A program made the position numbers and the translations under genes. Below, in pieces: positions 1 through 5,905 of a stretch of DNA of 5,989 bases. Origin of the DNA: Patescibacteria group bacterium (GTDB lineage Bacteria > Patescibacteriota > Patescibacteriia > UBA1558 > S5-K13). The stretch spans positions 1 through 5,989 of the forward strand of contig JAQVMR010000060.1 in the NCBI GenBank assembly GCA_028703545.1, in the 5' to 3' direction. Position 1 is the first letter of the stretch; every line of letters starts with the position of its first letter. The notes under the pieces are model-generated. The model was not told the DNA's origin and searched no databases. It saw only the letters and a program-made list of their open reading frames with translations.

Positions 1-14
1 AAGAAGATATTAAT

Positions 15-34
15 TTAAAAATTAAAAATTAAAA
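15..34. repeat. 7-bp A/T tandem repeat (TTAAAAA, nearly three copies)
   Basis: Two perfect copies of TTAAAAA and a third copy lacking its last base lie head to tail in the leader upstream of the first gene. All three forward frames carry stops here (11-13, 16-18, 30-32), so the stretch is not coding in any one frame. It could be a simple slippage-prone tract or an A/T-rich upstream promoter element. No confident promoter hexamers are visible around it. Confidence 0.5.
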
Positions 35-41
35 TAAACAA

Positions 42-48
42 AGGGGTG
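42..48 (+). promoter_or_regulatory. Shine-Dalgarno-like site (AGGGGTG) before the first gene
   Basis: The purine-rich AAAGGGG run is one of only two clear SD-like sequences in the window. It lies 7 nt before an in-frame ATT (54) and 11 nt before an ATG (58). The ATG is out of frame with the long ORF and stops after four codons (MKQY). The site supports translation beginning at about 54-58 rather than at the TTG at 120, which has no SD. Confidence 0.5.
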
Positions 49-53
49 TTTAA

Positions 54-764
54 ATTAATGAAACAATACTAAAAGAAGATACAGATGGAGATGGTTTAAA
101 AGATGAAGAAGAAAGAATATTGGGCACTGATAAAAATAACACAGACACAGATGGAGATGGTTTATTTGATAGAGAAGAGGTTATGGTTTATAATACTGAT
201 CCATTGAATTCAGACACAGATGCAGATGGATATAAAGATGGAGAAGAGATAAATAAAGGTTATAATCCCCTTGGCCCCGGAAGATTATTAAATATAGAGA
301 TGATTACATCTCCAAGCGAAGAACAAAGCTCTGTTCAGGAAAAAAAACTTCTTCCAACCAATATAGACCTCAGTTTGTGGAATGATTATACAGATAAGAC
401 ATTAAATATATCTTTTAAATATCCACCTTCTTGGAAATTAGCAAAGAAGAATAATATTATAGTGCTTTCTGGACTAGAGGGTGAAATAGTGAGTTTAGAT
501 ATAAGGGAAAATAAGTTAGAGTTAGATTTGATTGATTGGATTACAACTCAAAGCGATTTTCCTAATTTTCGGCAACAAGAAATTGATGTAAATGATATTA
601 ATGCTCTTGCTTTAAGTAGTGTTGATTCAAATTGGAAAGCAATCCAATCAATTTTTTTACCAGGACCAAAAAAAGTTTTTTGTTTTAATTATTTAAATAA
701 AAAAATTAACGATGAAGAATTTAAAGAATTTCAGGAAATAGTGTTGTCTTTCTCATATTCGTAA
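54..764 (+). CDS. Thrombospondin type-3-like repeat protein, 5'-atypical paralog of the next gene
   Basis: The frame is open from just after a TAA at 51-53 to the TAA at 762-764 (up to 236 residues). Numbered from position 54, residues 9-73 hold three acidic repeats of 22-23 residues beginning DTDGDG, DTDGDG and DTDADG. This is the DxDxDG pattern of calcium-binding thrombospondin type-3/EF-hand-like loops. A Pro/Ser/Glu-containing spacer follows, then a C-terminal domain from about residue 110 with an F-x-Y-P-x-x-W motif. That domain aligns by eye with the C-terminus of the next gene (LIDW versus LLNW; shared Lys-Val near the end). No signal peptide or membrane segment is visible, unlike the paralog. 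The first ordinary start codon is TTG at 120, inside the first repeat and therefore unlikely. ATT at 54 fits the SD spacing. Alternatively, one extra A in the AAA run after ATG 58 would give a product starting MKTILKED. The gene may be a truncated or frameshifted remnant. Molecular role is unknown; extracellular calcium-dependent folding or adhesion is family inference only. Confidence 0.6.
   Translation: MNETILKEDTDGDGLKDEEERILGTDKNNTDTDGDGLFDREEVMVYNTDPLNSDTDADGYKDGEEINKGYNPLGPGRLLNIEMITSPSEEQSSVQEKKLLPTNIDLSLWNDYTDKTLNISFKYPPSWKLAKKNNIIVLSGLEGEIVSLDIRENKLELDLIDWITTQSDFPNFRQQEIDVNDINALALSSVDSNWKAIQSIFLPGPKKVFCFNYLNKKINDEEFKEFQEIVLSFSYS
78..272 (+). repeat. Three coding calcium-loop repeats (DTDGDG/DTDADG units)
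   Basis: Units start at 78, 144 and 213, with periods of 66 and 69 bp. An 18-nt stretch (81-98) recurs identically at 147-164, and CAGACACAGATG occurs at both 142-153 and 211-222. Near-identity at the DNA level suggests recent unit duplication or conversion within the gene. Each unit runs D-x-D-x-D-G, then an acidic E-E segment, as in thrombospondin type-3-like calcium-binding repeats. Confidence 0.75.
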
Positions 765-782
765 AAATAAAAATAATAAATT

Positions 783-2072
783 ATGTTTGAATCAGACAAT
801 AAACAAAATAATCAGATAAATCAGGTAAATTTTGATACACAGCCTTATCAAGTTTCAAATACAAATCAGGAGGATACCATGTATTATATGCCTGATAAAT
901 TTATAAAACCAGAAAATGTAAAAAATAATGGTGGTAATTTAATATTTAAATTATTAGTTATTTTTTTGGTTTTGGGCGTTTTATCCGTTGGAGCTTTTGC
1001 TTTCTATCTTTATAAAAAGAATAATGACGACACCGAACTGAATCAAAATGTTTTAGATTTGGAAAAAAATCAAAATGCTGAAGAAAAAGTAGAAGAAATA
1101 AGTTTAGATACAGCAGAAAAAAGAGATCAAAAAAGAATTGAAGATATAAAAGCTATAGTTTCGGCTATTTCATTATATTATTCTCAAAAAAATAATTATC
1201 CAGGTTCATTATCTGATCTATCTTTAACTCTAAAAGAAATACCAGTAAATCCAACTCCCGGAGGAGAGAATTATATCTATACACTAAATCAAAACAGAAA
1301 AGATTATAAACTAACATTTATTCTTGAAGTGGGAGCTAATTTTGGTAATGTTAGTCTTGGATCTGGGAAATATCAGATTAATTCAATGCAAATAGTAAAT
1401 ACATACAATGAAGATGAGTCGAATAATAACCAAAATGAAGATAACGAAGAAGACAACAACAATGATTCTAATAATGATTTTGATAATGATTCTGGAATAA
1501 TGCAAATTCCTCCGAAGGGCCCAGATGTAGATAATGATGATTTTACAAATGCAGAAGAATTGCTTTTTGGTACAGATATTGATGAACAGGATACAGACAC
1601 CGACAGTTATTTAGATGGTGATGAAATAATAAATTTATATGATCCATTGAGTACAACAGGAAAACTTGCTGACAATATTACAATAGTAAAGGTTTATTAT
1701 AATGAAATTCAGAATTATTCTGTTTTATATCCAGCAAAATGGATGTCTGAAAATAGAACATCCGATTATAAAGAAACGGTTTTTTATGATGATAAAAATG
1801 GGGATTTTTTTACATTACATGTTTATGATAATCCCCAAGCAATTACACTTTTAAATTGGTATTTAAGCTCTGCACAAGGAACAAAATCAGAAGATTTGAT
1901 AACATTTAATGCTAAAAAAATTGATGGACTCGCAACAAAAGATATGATGAATATCTACTTTTCAGCAAATGAAAAGGTTTATTTATTATCCTACAAAGTT
2001 TTAAATGAAAAAGAATTAAATTATTACTCTACGTTTCTAATGTTTGCAAATAGTTTTAGACCAATACAATAA
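783..2072 (+). CDS. Membrane-anchored protein with pseudopilin-like, TSP3-like repeat and C-terminal domains
   Basis: This is a 429-residue protein with a mosaic layout. Residues 1-50 are Asn/Gln-rich and probably cytoplasmic. Residues 52-77 form one hydrophobic TM helix followed by KK. Residues 111-184 resemble the soluble part of GspG-type pseudopilins: RDQKRIEDIKAI, then LYYSQKNNYP, IPVNP, a Y-x-Y pair and a final Y-x-L...LE. It is not a normal pilin, because the TM is not N-terminal and no prepilin peptidase site precedes it. Residues 209-237 are a linker in which 24 of 29 residues are Asn, Asp or Glu. Residues 248-289 hold two degenerate DxDxD repeats. From about 300 to the end lies the domain shared with the upstream gene, including YPAKW. 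The product is probably displayed on the outer face of the membrane; function is unknown. ATG 783 has no SD, whereas in-frame ATG 879 (Met33) follows a perfect AGGAGG, so a 397-residue form is a real alternative. The next gene starts 1 nt after the stop. Confidence 0.8.
   Translation: MFESDNKQNNQINQVNFDTQPYQVSNTNQEDTMYYMPDKFIKPENVKNNGGNLIFKLLVIFLVLGVLSVGAFAFYLYKKNNDDTELNQNVLDLEKNQNAEEKVEEISLDTAEKRDQKRIEDIKAIVSAISLYYSQKNNYPGSLSDLSLTLKEIPVNPTPGGENYIYTLNQNRKDYKLTFILEVGANFGNVSLGSGKYQINSMQIVNTYNEDESNNNQNEDNEEDNNNDSNNDFDNDSGIMQIPPKGPDVDNDDFTNAEELLFGTDIDEQDTDTDSYLDGDEIINLYDPLSTTGKLADNITIVKVYYNEIQNYSVLYPAKWMSENRTSDYKETVFYDDKNGDFFTLHVYDNPQAITLLNWYLSSAQGTKSEDLITFNAKKIDGLATKDMMNIYFSANEKVYLLSYKVLNEKELNYYSTFLMFANSFRPIQ
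868..881 (+). promoter_or_regulatory. Consensus Shine-Dalgarno and in-frame internal ATG
   Basis: AGGAGG (868-873) is followed after 5 nt by ATG (879-881), in frame with the surface-protein gene at Met33. This is the best SD in the window, in a genome segment where most starts have none. It either marks the true start, which keeps the TM segment and removes only a low-complexity Asn/Gln tail, or gives a second shorter isoform. It could also arise by chance from the Gln-Glu-Asp codons. Confidence 0.55.
1407..1493 (+). repeat. Low-complexity Asn/Asp/Glu-coding tract
   Basis: These 29 codons are almost entirely AAT/AAC, GAT/GAC and GAA/GAG, with internal repeats of AATGAT-type hexamers. They encode a flexible, highly acidic linker between the pseudopilin-like part and the calcium-repeat part of the membrane protein. 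Such tracts are prone to length variation between strains (inference). Confidence 0.6.
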
Positions 2073-2073
2073 A

Positions 2074-2496
2074 ATGATTGATATAAATATAGCTATAAAA
2101 AATTTTAGGTATAAATCCTATATAGAAAAAATAATTTTTAAATTAGATAAAATAGAGAAGTTAAAAAATAAAAATTTTTCTTTGCTTATAACAGGTGATA
2201 AAGTTATTAAATCATTAAACAAAAAATATAGAAGAAAAAATAAAACAACAGATGTGCTTAGTTTTGCAGAAAGGGATATAAAAAATAATTTTCATTTTAT
2301 AAATAATTATTATTTGGGGGAGGTAATAATCAATATTGAACAGGCAAAAAGGCAGTCTAAAAATTTCAAAAAAGAAATATTATTTTTATTAATTCACGGA
2401 TATCTCCATTTAAGAGGTTATGATCATAAAAATTTGAAAGAAGAATTTTTAATGAATAATAGGGCACATGAGATTATGAAAAAGTATGACATTTAA
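2074..2496 (+). CDS. ybeY: YbeY, rRNA maturation endoribonuclease
   Basis: This is a single-strand-specific, zinc-dependent endoribonuclease (UPF0054) that acts in 16S rRNA 3'-end maturation and ribosome quality control in the cytoplasm. The 140-residue product carries the full family signature HGYLHLRGYDH, giving three zinc-ligand histidines at 108, 112 and 118. These are exactly six less than E. coli H114, H118 and H124. Arg53 in KKYRRKNKTTDVLSF matches the conserved Arg59 of E. coli. The LGEVIIN strand upstream of the His motif is also typical. I chose ATG 2074 because it gives the normal family N-terminus. The upstream TTG at 2044 would add ten residues overlapping the preceding gene. It starts 1 nt after the stop of that gene and its end overlaps dgkA by 11 nt, suggesting co-transcription and translational coupling. 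No SD is visible. Adjacency to dgkA is also common in Firmicutes (established knowledge). Confidence 0.96.
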   Translation: MIDINIAIKNFRYKSYIEKIIFKLDKIEKLKNKNFSLLITGDKVIKSLNKKYRRKNKTTDVLSFAERDIKNNFHFINNYYLGEVIINIEQAKRQSKNFKKEILFLLIHGYLHLRGYDHKNLKEEFLMNNRAHEIMKKYDI

Positions 2497-2869
2497 TATA
2501 AAAAAATTTTTGAAAAGTGTGAAATTTGCTTTCAGTGGAATTTCTTCTATTTATAAGACAGAGCAGAATTTCAGATTTCAAGTTTTCACAAGTTTTTTTG
2601 TATTTTTCTTGATGATATTTTTTAAGATATCTTTAAAAGAGGCAATAGTTTTAATACTCATGGTTTCATTTGTTTTGATTATGGAAATTATAAACTCAGC
2701 TTTTGAAAAAATAGCAGACATGTTTAAACCGCGCATACATGTGTATGCTGAAATTGTAAAGAATATTATGGCTGGAGCAGTTTTAATATCTTCACTTACA
2801 GCACTTGTTATTGGAATTATTATTTTTTATCCGTATTTGTTAAACTTTTTTATGAAAATTTCACAATAA
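2486..2869 (+). CDS. dgkA: Diacylglycerol/undecaprenol kinase family membrane protein (active-site Asp replaced)
   Basis: This is a small integral-membrane lipid kinase of the DAGK family. It phosphorylates diacylglycerol or, in many Gram-positive-type bacteria, undecaprenol for the cell-wall carrier cycle. The 127 residues fit the family length and form three hydrophobic helices (about 31-48, 52-70, 94-118) after an amphipathic N-terminus. Landmarks align with E. coli at a constant offset of two: E26 in TEQNFR (E28), E67 (E69), N70 (N72), E74 (E76), D78 (D80) and K92 (K94). The next residue, normally the strongly conserved Asp95, is Asn93 here (AAT at 2762-2764), within VKNIMAGAVL. Activity may therefore be reduced or altered. 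The start at ATG 2486 lies inside ybeY (11-nt overlap) with no SD, so translation is probably coupled. Substrate cannot be told from the sequence; undecaprenol is the better guess in a cell-wall/division context. Confidence 0.9.
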   Translation: MTFNIKKFLKSVKFAFSGISSIYKTEQNFRFQVFTSFFVFFLMIFFKISLKEAIVLILMVSFVLIMEIINSAFEKIADMFKPRIHVYAEIVKNIMAGAVLISSLTALVIGIIIFYPYLLNFFMKISQ

Positions 2870-2888
2870 ATGATTTTTAAGATATAAT
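2860..2888 (+). promoter_or_regulatory. Sigma70-type promoter for ftsA-ftsZ-nrdR
   Basis: TTCACA (2860-2865, five of six matches to TTGACA) is separated by exactly 17 bp from a perfect TATAAT (2883-2888). The -35 box overlaps the last codons of dgkA. Transcription would start near 2895, leaving an untranslated leader of about 23 nt without SD before ftsA. A/T-rich DNA produces chance -10 boxes. Here, though, two good hexamers, ideal spacing and placement in the only gap of nearly 50 nt make this credible. Confidence 0.65.
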
Positions 2889-2917
2889 ATATAAAGAAAA
2901 TTTTAAAATATAAGTTT

Positions 2918-4159
2918 ATGGCAAAAAACCACATAATAACAGGTTTGGATATTGGATCAAGAAGCATAAAGCTTGTTGTTGCTCAGTATGATTTAGATGG
3001 AAGAGAATTAAGAATCATAGGAGCCGCCGATCATTTAACAAAAGGAATAGTAAATGGAAATATAATAAGCATAGAAGATGTGGTAAGTTCTATTTCAACG
3101 GCTCTAGAAAAAGTAGAAAGAGTTGTTGGTATGCCAATTGAGGGAGCTATTATAGGAATATCGGGTCCGCATATAAAATCAATTAGTAGTCAGGGTGTTG
3201 TTGCTGTTTCAAAGGCAGATGGAGAAATTAGAGAAGAGGATGTTGCAAGAGTAATAGAGGCTGCCCAGGCCGTAGCAGTTCCCCATAACTATGAAATTTT
3301 ACATGTAATTCCAAAAACATATAAGGTTGACAATCAAGAAGATATAAAAGATCCAATTGGTATGACAGGAATAAGACTGGAGGTGGAAACTCAAATTGTA
3401 ATGGCTCTATCAAACCAGAAAAAAACAATTGAAAAATGTATGAATAGAATAGGGGTTGATATAGATGATGAGGTTTTTTCTGTTTTAGCTGATGCAGAAG
3501 CCGTTCTCTCAAGAGAACAAAAAGAATTAGGAGTGGCGCTTATAAACATAGGATCATCTAATACTGGAATCGCTGTTTATGAAGCTGGAGAATTGTTACA
3601 CACTGCTGTTTTGCCAGTTGGTTCGGGTCATATTACGAATGATTTGGCAATTGGACTCAGAACATCTATAAAAGTAGCTGAGATGATAAAAATGCAAGAA
3701 GCAACATGTAATCTAGAAGATATTAAAAAAAGAGATGAAATTGATCTTTCTCTTTTTGATGATACACTTGAAAGTGGTAAGAAAAACATGATTTCCAAGA
3801 CAGAAATTTCTCATATCACAAAAGCGAGAGTTGAGGAAATTTTTGATTTAGTTACTAAAGAATTGAAAAGCATAGAAAGATTTGGTATGTTACCTGCCGG
3901 CATAATATTAACTGGGGGTGGATCAAAGCTTAAAGGTATAGTTGAACAGGCAAAAGAACAATTAAAATTACCTGTCTTTTTGGCTAAAATACAAAAAATT
4001 CAAAGTATAGTAGATAAAACAGAAGATTTAAGTTATTCTACTGTTGTGGGGCTTTTATTGTGGAGTCATAACAATGGAGGATTTAGATCTCCTATAAATG
4101 TTTCAATCGGTGGATTTATGAGTAAAATCAAGGGGGTTTTTAAGCACATGATGCCCTAA
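2918..4159 (+). CDS. ftsA: Cell division protein FtsA
   Basis: This actin-like ATPase tethers FtsZ filaments to the membrane and recruits later divisome proteins. The 413-residue length is typical. Phosphate-1 motif GLDIGSRSIKLVV is at residues 9-21. The 1C subdomain characteristic of FtsA follows at about 85-165. The adenosine motif LTGGGSKLKG begins at about residue 331. A conserved segment with GSGHITNDLAIGLRTS lies near 235-250. The last 15 residues (GFMSKIKGVFKHMMP) form a basic amphipathic helix, the usual membrane-targeting sequence. Odd point: the phosphate-2 loop reads NIGSSNTG (210-217) where the family has DIGGGTTD-like residues, so the acidic residue that helps coordinate the metal-nucleotide is Asn. 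ATG 2918 gives the standard start and no SD is seen. It is probably transcribed from the promoter just upstream, with ftsZ starting about 20 nt after its stop. Confidence 0.96.
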   Translation: MAKNHIITGLDIGSRSIKLVVAQYDLDGRELRIIGAADHLTKGIVNGNIISIEDVVSSISTALEKVERVVGMPIEGAIIGISGPHIKSISSQGVVAVSKADGEIREEDVARVIEAAQAVAVPHNYEILHVIPKTYKVDNQEDIKDPIGMTGIRLEVETQIVMALSNQKKTIEKCMNRIGVDIDDEVFSVLADAEAVLSREQKELGVALINIGSSNTGIAVYEAGELLHTAVLPVGSGHITNDLAIGLRTSIKVAEMIKMQEATCNLEDIKKRDEIDLSLFDDTLESGKKNMISKTEISHITKARVEEIFDLVTKELKSIERFGMLPAGIILTGGGSKLKGIVEQAKEQLKLPVFLAKIQKIQSIVDKTEDLSYSTVVGLLLWSHNNGGFRSPINVSIGGFMSKIKGVFKHMMP

Positions 4160-4180
4160 TTTAAAAATAATTTTTTGACG

Positions 4181-5446
4181 ATGAAAAAAATGAAAGAAAA
4201 AAATATTGCAACAAGAGAACTTAAACCAGATGTTGAAACATTTGCAAAAATTAAAGTTGTTGGAATAGGGGGGTCTGGTGGGTCTGCAATAAACAGAATG
4301 ATTGATAGAATAAGAGGAGTAGAGTTTATAGCAGTAAATACGGATGCCCAGGCATTAAATAGATCAAGCGCTGACAAAAGAATTCAAATAGGAATAGATA
4401 CAACAAGAGGACTCGGTGCTGGTATGGATCCAGAAGTTGGTGCAAAATCAGCAGAAGAGAATTTAGAAGAAATAGAAAAATCTCTTGAGGGAGCTGATAT
4501 GGTTTTTATAACTTGTGGACTGGGTGGTGGAACTGGAACAGGCGCTGCTCCGATTATTGCTGATATTGCGAGAAGAAATAATTCACTTACGGTTGCTGTT
4601 GTTACAAAACCATTTACATTTGAAGGTTCTCAGAGAAAAATGATTGCTGAACGTGGACTGAATGAACTTGAAAATAAAGTTGATACAATTATTACAATTC
4701 CAAATGATAGAATTTTAAATATTATAGATAGAAAAACATCAGTATTGGATTCTTTTAGAATAGCTGATGAAATATTGCATCAGGGAATTCAGGGAATTTC
4801 AGAAATAATAACAATTCCAGGCGAGGTTAATGTTGATTTTGCTGATGTAAAAAGAATTATGTCTGATGCAGGTTCTGCTCTTATGGGAATTGGTAGGGCA
4901 ACAGGAGAAGACAGAGCTAAAAGAGCAGCAAAAGAAGCAATTAATTCACCACTTCTTGATGTTTCAATTTCTGGGGCCAAAGGAATATTATTTACAATTA
5001 CAGGCGGTGAAGATTTAACAATGTATGAGATAAATGAAATTGCTGAGATAATTACCTCATCTGCTGATGGAGGAGCAAATATAATTTTTGGTACTGTAAT
5101 TGATAAAACAATGAATGGTGAAGTAAAGGTTATGGTTGTTGCAACTGGTTTTGAAAACTTTGAACTTCAGAAGAAAGATATAGCAAAAATGAATTCAAAC
5201 TATAGACAAAATCAATATATAAGTAGAATGAATGCTAATATAAAAGATTCTTCTGAAATTATTGAAGATAAAGACGAGGTTGAATTTGAAGACGATCAAA
5301 CACTGAATTTAGACAAAGATAATGATATCAGCGCCACAGATCAATCTGATGATTATAATGATATAGAAACAACAGATAGTTCTGAAATCATGGATCAAAA
5401 TAGCGAATATGATATACCAGCATTTTTAAGAAAGAAGATAAAATGA
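4181..5446 (+). CDS. ftsZ: Cell division protein FtsZ
   Basis: This tubulin-like GTPase polymerises into the Z-ring at mid-cell. With the start at ATG 4181 the product has 421 residues. The nucleotide loop GIGGSGGSAINRM is at 28-40, the tubulin signature GGGTGTGAAP at 115-124, and the T7 catalytic loop NVDFADV at 217-223 with both catalytic aspartates (D219, D222). The globular core ends near 325. A disordered acidic linker follows: 22 Asp/Glu against three Lys in residues 355-410. The protein ends with the conserved C-terminal peptide YDIPAFLRKKIK, which binds FtsA. Starts at TTG 4175 or ATG 4190 are possible; none has an SD, and 4181 is the first ATG. The stop codon is UGA immediately after the C-terminal peptide, showing that UGA is not reassigned here. 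That stop overlaps the nrdR start in an ATGA arrangement. A Ser occupies a G-loop position that is often Asn, probably a tolerated variation. Confidence 0.98.
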   Translation: MKKMKEKNIATRELKPDVETFAKIKVVGIGGSGGSAINRMIDRIRGVEFIAVNTDAQALNRSSADKRIQIGIDTTRGLGAGMDPEVGAKSAEENLEEIEKSLEGADMVFITCGLGGGTGTGAAPIIADIARRNNSLTVAVVTKPFTFEGSQRKMIAERGLNELENKVDTIITIPNDRILNIIDRKTSVLDSFRIADEILHQGIQGISEIITIPGEVNVDFADVKRIMSDAGSALMGIGRATGEDRAKRAAKEAINSPLLDVSISGAKGILFTITGGEDLTMYEINEIAEIITSSADGGANIIFGTVIDKTMNGEVKVMVVATGFENFELQKKDIAKMNSNYRQNQYISRMNANIKDSSEIIEDKDEVEFEDDQTLNLDKDNDISATDQSDDYNDIETTDSSEIMDQNSEYDIPAFLRKKIK

Positions 5447-5904
5447 ATTGTCCAATTTGTCATAACATAACTACAAAAGTCCTTGATTCACGTGTGGCAA
5501 CTGACGGAGTCACGGTAAGAAGAAGGCGAGAGTGTTCAAAATGCAACTTTCGTTTTTCTACAATTGAAGAAATTGAAATATTAGATATTACAATAATTAA
5601 AAGCGATGAATCGCGTGAAGCATATAGTAAACAAAAGCTACAAGATGGAATTAGAAAATCACTTCACAAAAGAGGAAAATCACAAGAAGAATTTGATCAA
5701 CTTGTAAGAGATATAGAAATGGATTTACAAAAAGAAAGAAAAGATGAAATTTCTTCAAAGATATTGGGTGATATAGCAATGAAACATTTAAAAAAATTTG
5801 ATAAAGTTGCATATATAAGATATGCTTCAATATATAGATCATTTGAAGATTTAGAAACATTTGAACAAGAATTAAAAAAATTAATAAAGAGTAAAAAAGA
5901 ATAG
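5443..5904 (+). CDS. nrdR: Transcriptional repressor NrdR
   Basis: NrdR is a zinc-ribbon/ATP-cone repressor of ribonucleotide reductase genes that senses ATP/dATP levels and binds paired NrdR boxes. The 153 residues match the family length. The zinc ribbon uses C3, C6, C31 and C34, with the DNA-contacting basic stretch VRRRREC at 25-31 and the typical FRFSTIEEIE after it. The ATP-cone spans about 46-138, beginning DITIIKSDESREAYSKQKL and ending with the family's VAYIRYASIYRSFEDLETF. The start codon overlaps the ftsZ stop by 4 nt, so expression is very likely translationally coupled to FtsZ. The stop is TAG, and another ORF begins 1 nt later. No ribonucleotide reductase gene or clear NrdR box is in this window, so its targets lie elsewhere. 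Confidence 0.97.
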   Translation: MNCPICHNITTKVLDSRVATDGVTVRRRRECSKCNFRFSTIEEIEILDITIIKSDESREAYSKQKLQDGIRKSLHKRGKSQEEFDQLVRDIEMDLQKERKDEISSKILGDIAMKHLKKFDKVAYIRYASIYRSFEDLETFEQELKKLIKSKKE

Positions 5905-5905
5905 A

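Noticed and set aside
1..32. Possible tail of an upstream gene (open to TAA at 30-32 in one frame, or to earlier stops in the other two)
   Set aside because: At most ten codons, no recognisable sequence, and all frames close quickly. It cannot be told from noncoding A/T-rich DNA.
25..40. Possible -10 (TAAAAT at 30-35) before the first gene
   Set aside because: No acceptable -35 at 16-18 bp. It is expected by chance in such A/T-rich sequence.
2881..2896. A/T near-palindrome ATATAATATATA resembling the core of an NrdR box upstream of ftsA
   Set aside because: It lacks the flanking CA/TG bases and a second box at the usual spacing. The stretch is better explained by the -10 element.
3228..3512. 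Minus-strand open frame of 94 codons within ftsA
   Set aside because: It is a shadow of the conserved FtsA frame with a low-complexity Leu/Pro/His-rich translation. The same applies to the minus-strand frames at 1373-1600, 4156-4377, 4789-4980 and 5651-5962.
4262..4300. FtsZ G-loop Ser in GGSGGSAINRM instead of the more common Asn
   Set aside because: Small-residue variation at this loop seems tolerated, and the GGGTGTG and T7 motifs are intact. Not strong enough for a finding.
5444..5446. Recoding of UGA as Gly (as in Gracilibacteria/Absconditabacteria)
   Set aside because: The ftsZ UGA directly follows the expected C-terminal peptide and overlaps the nrdR ATG. No gene contains in-frame UGA codons.
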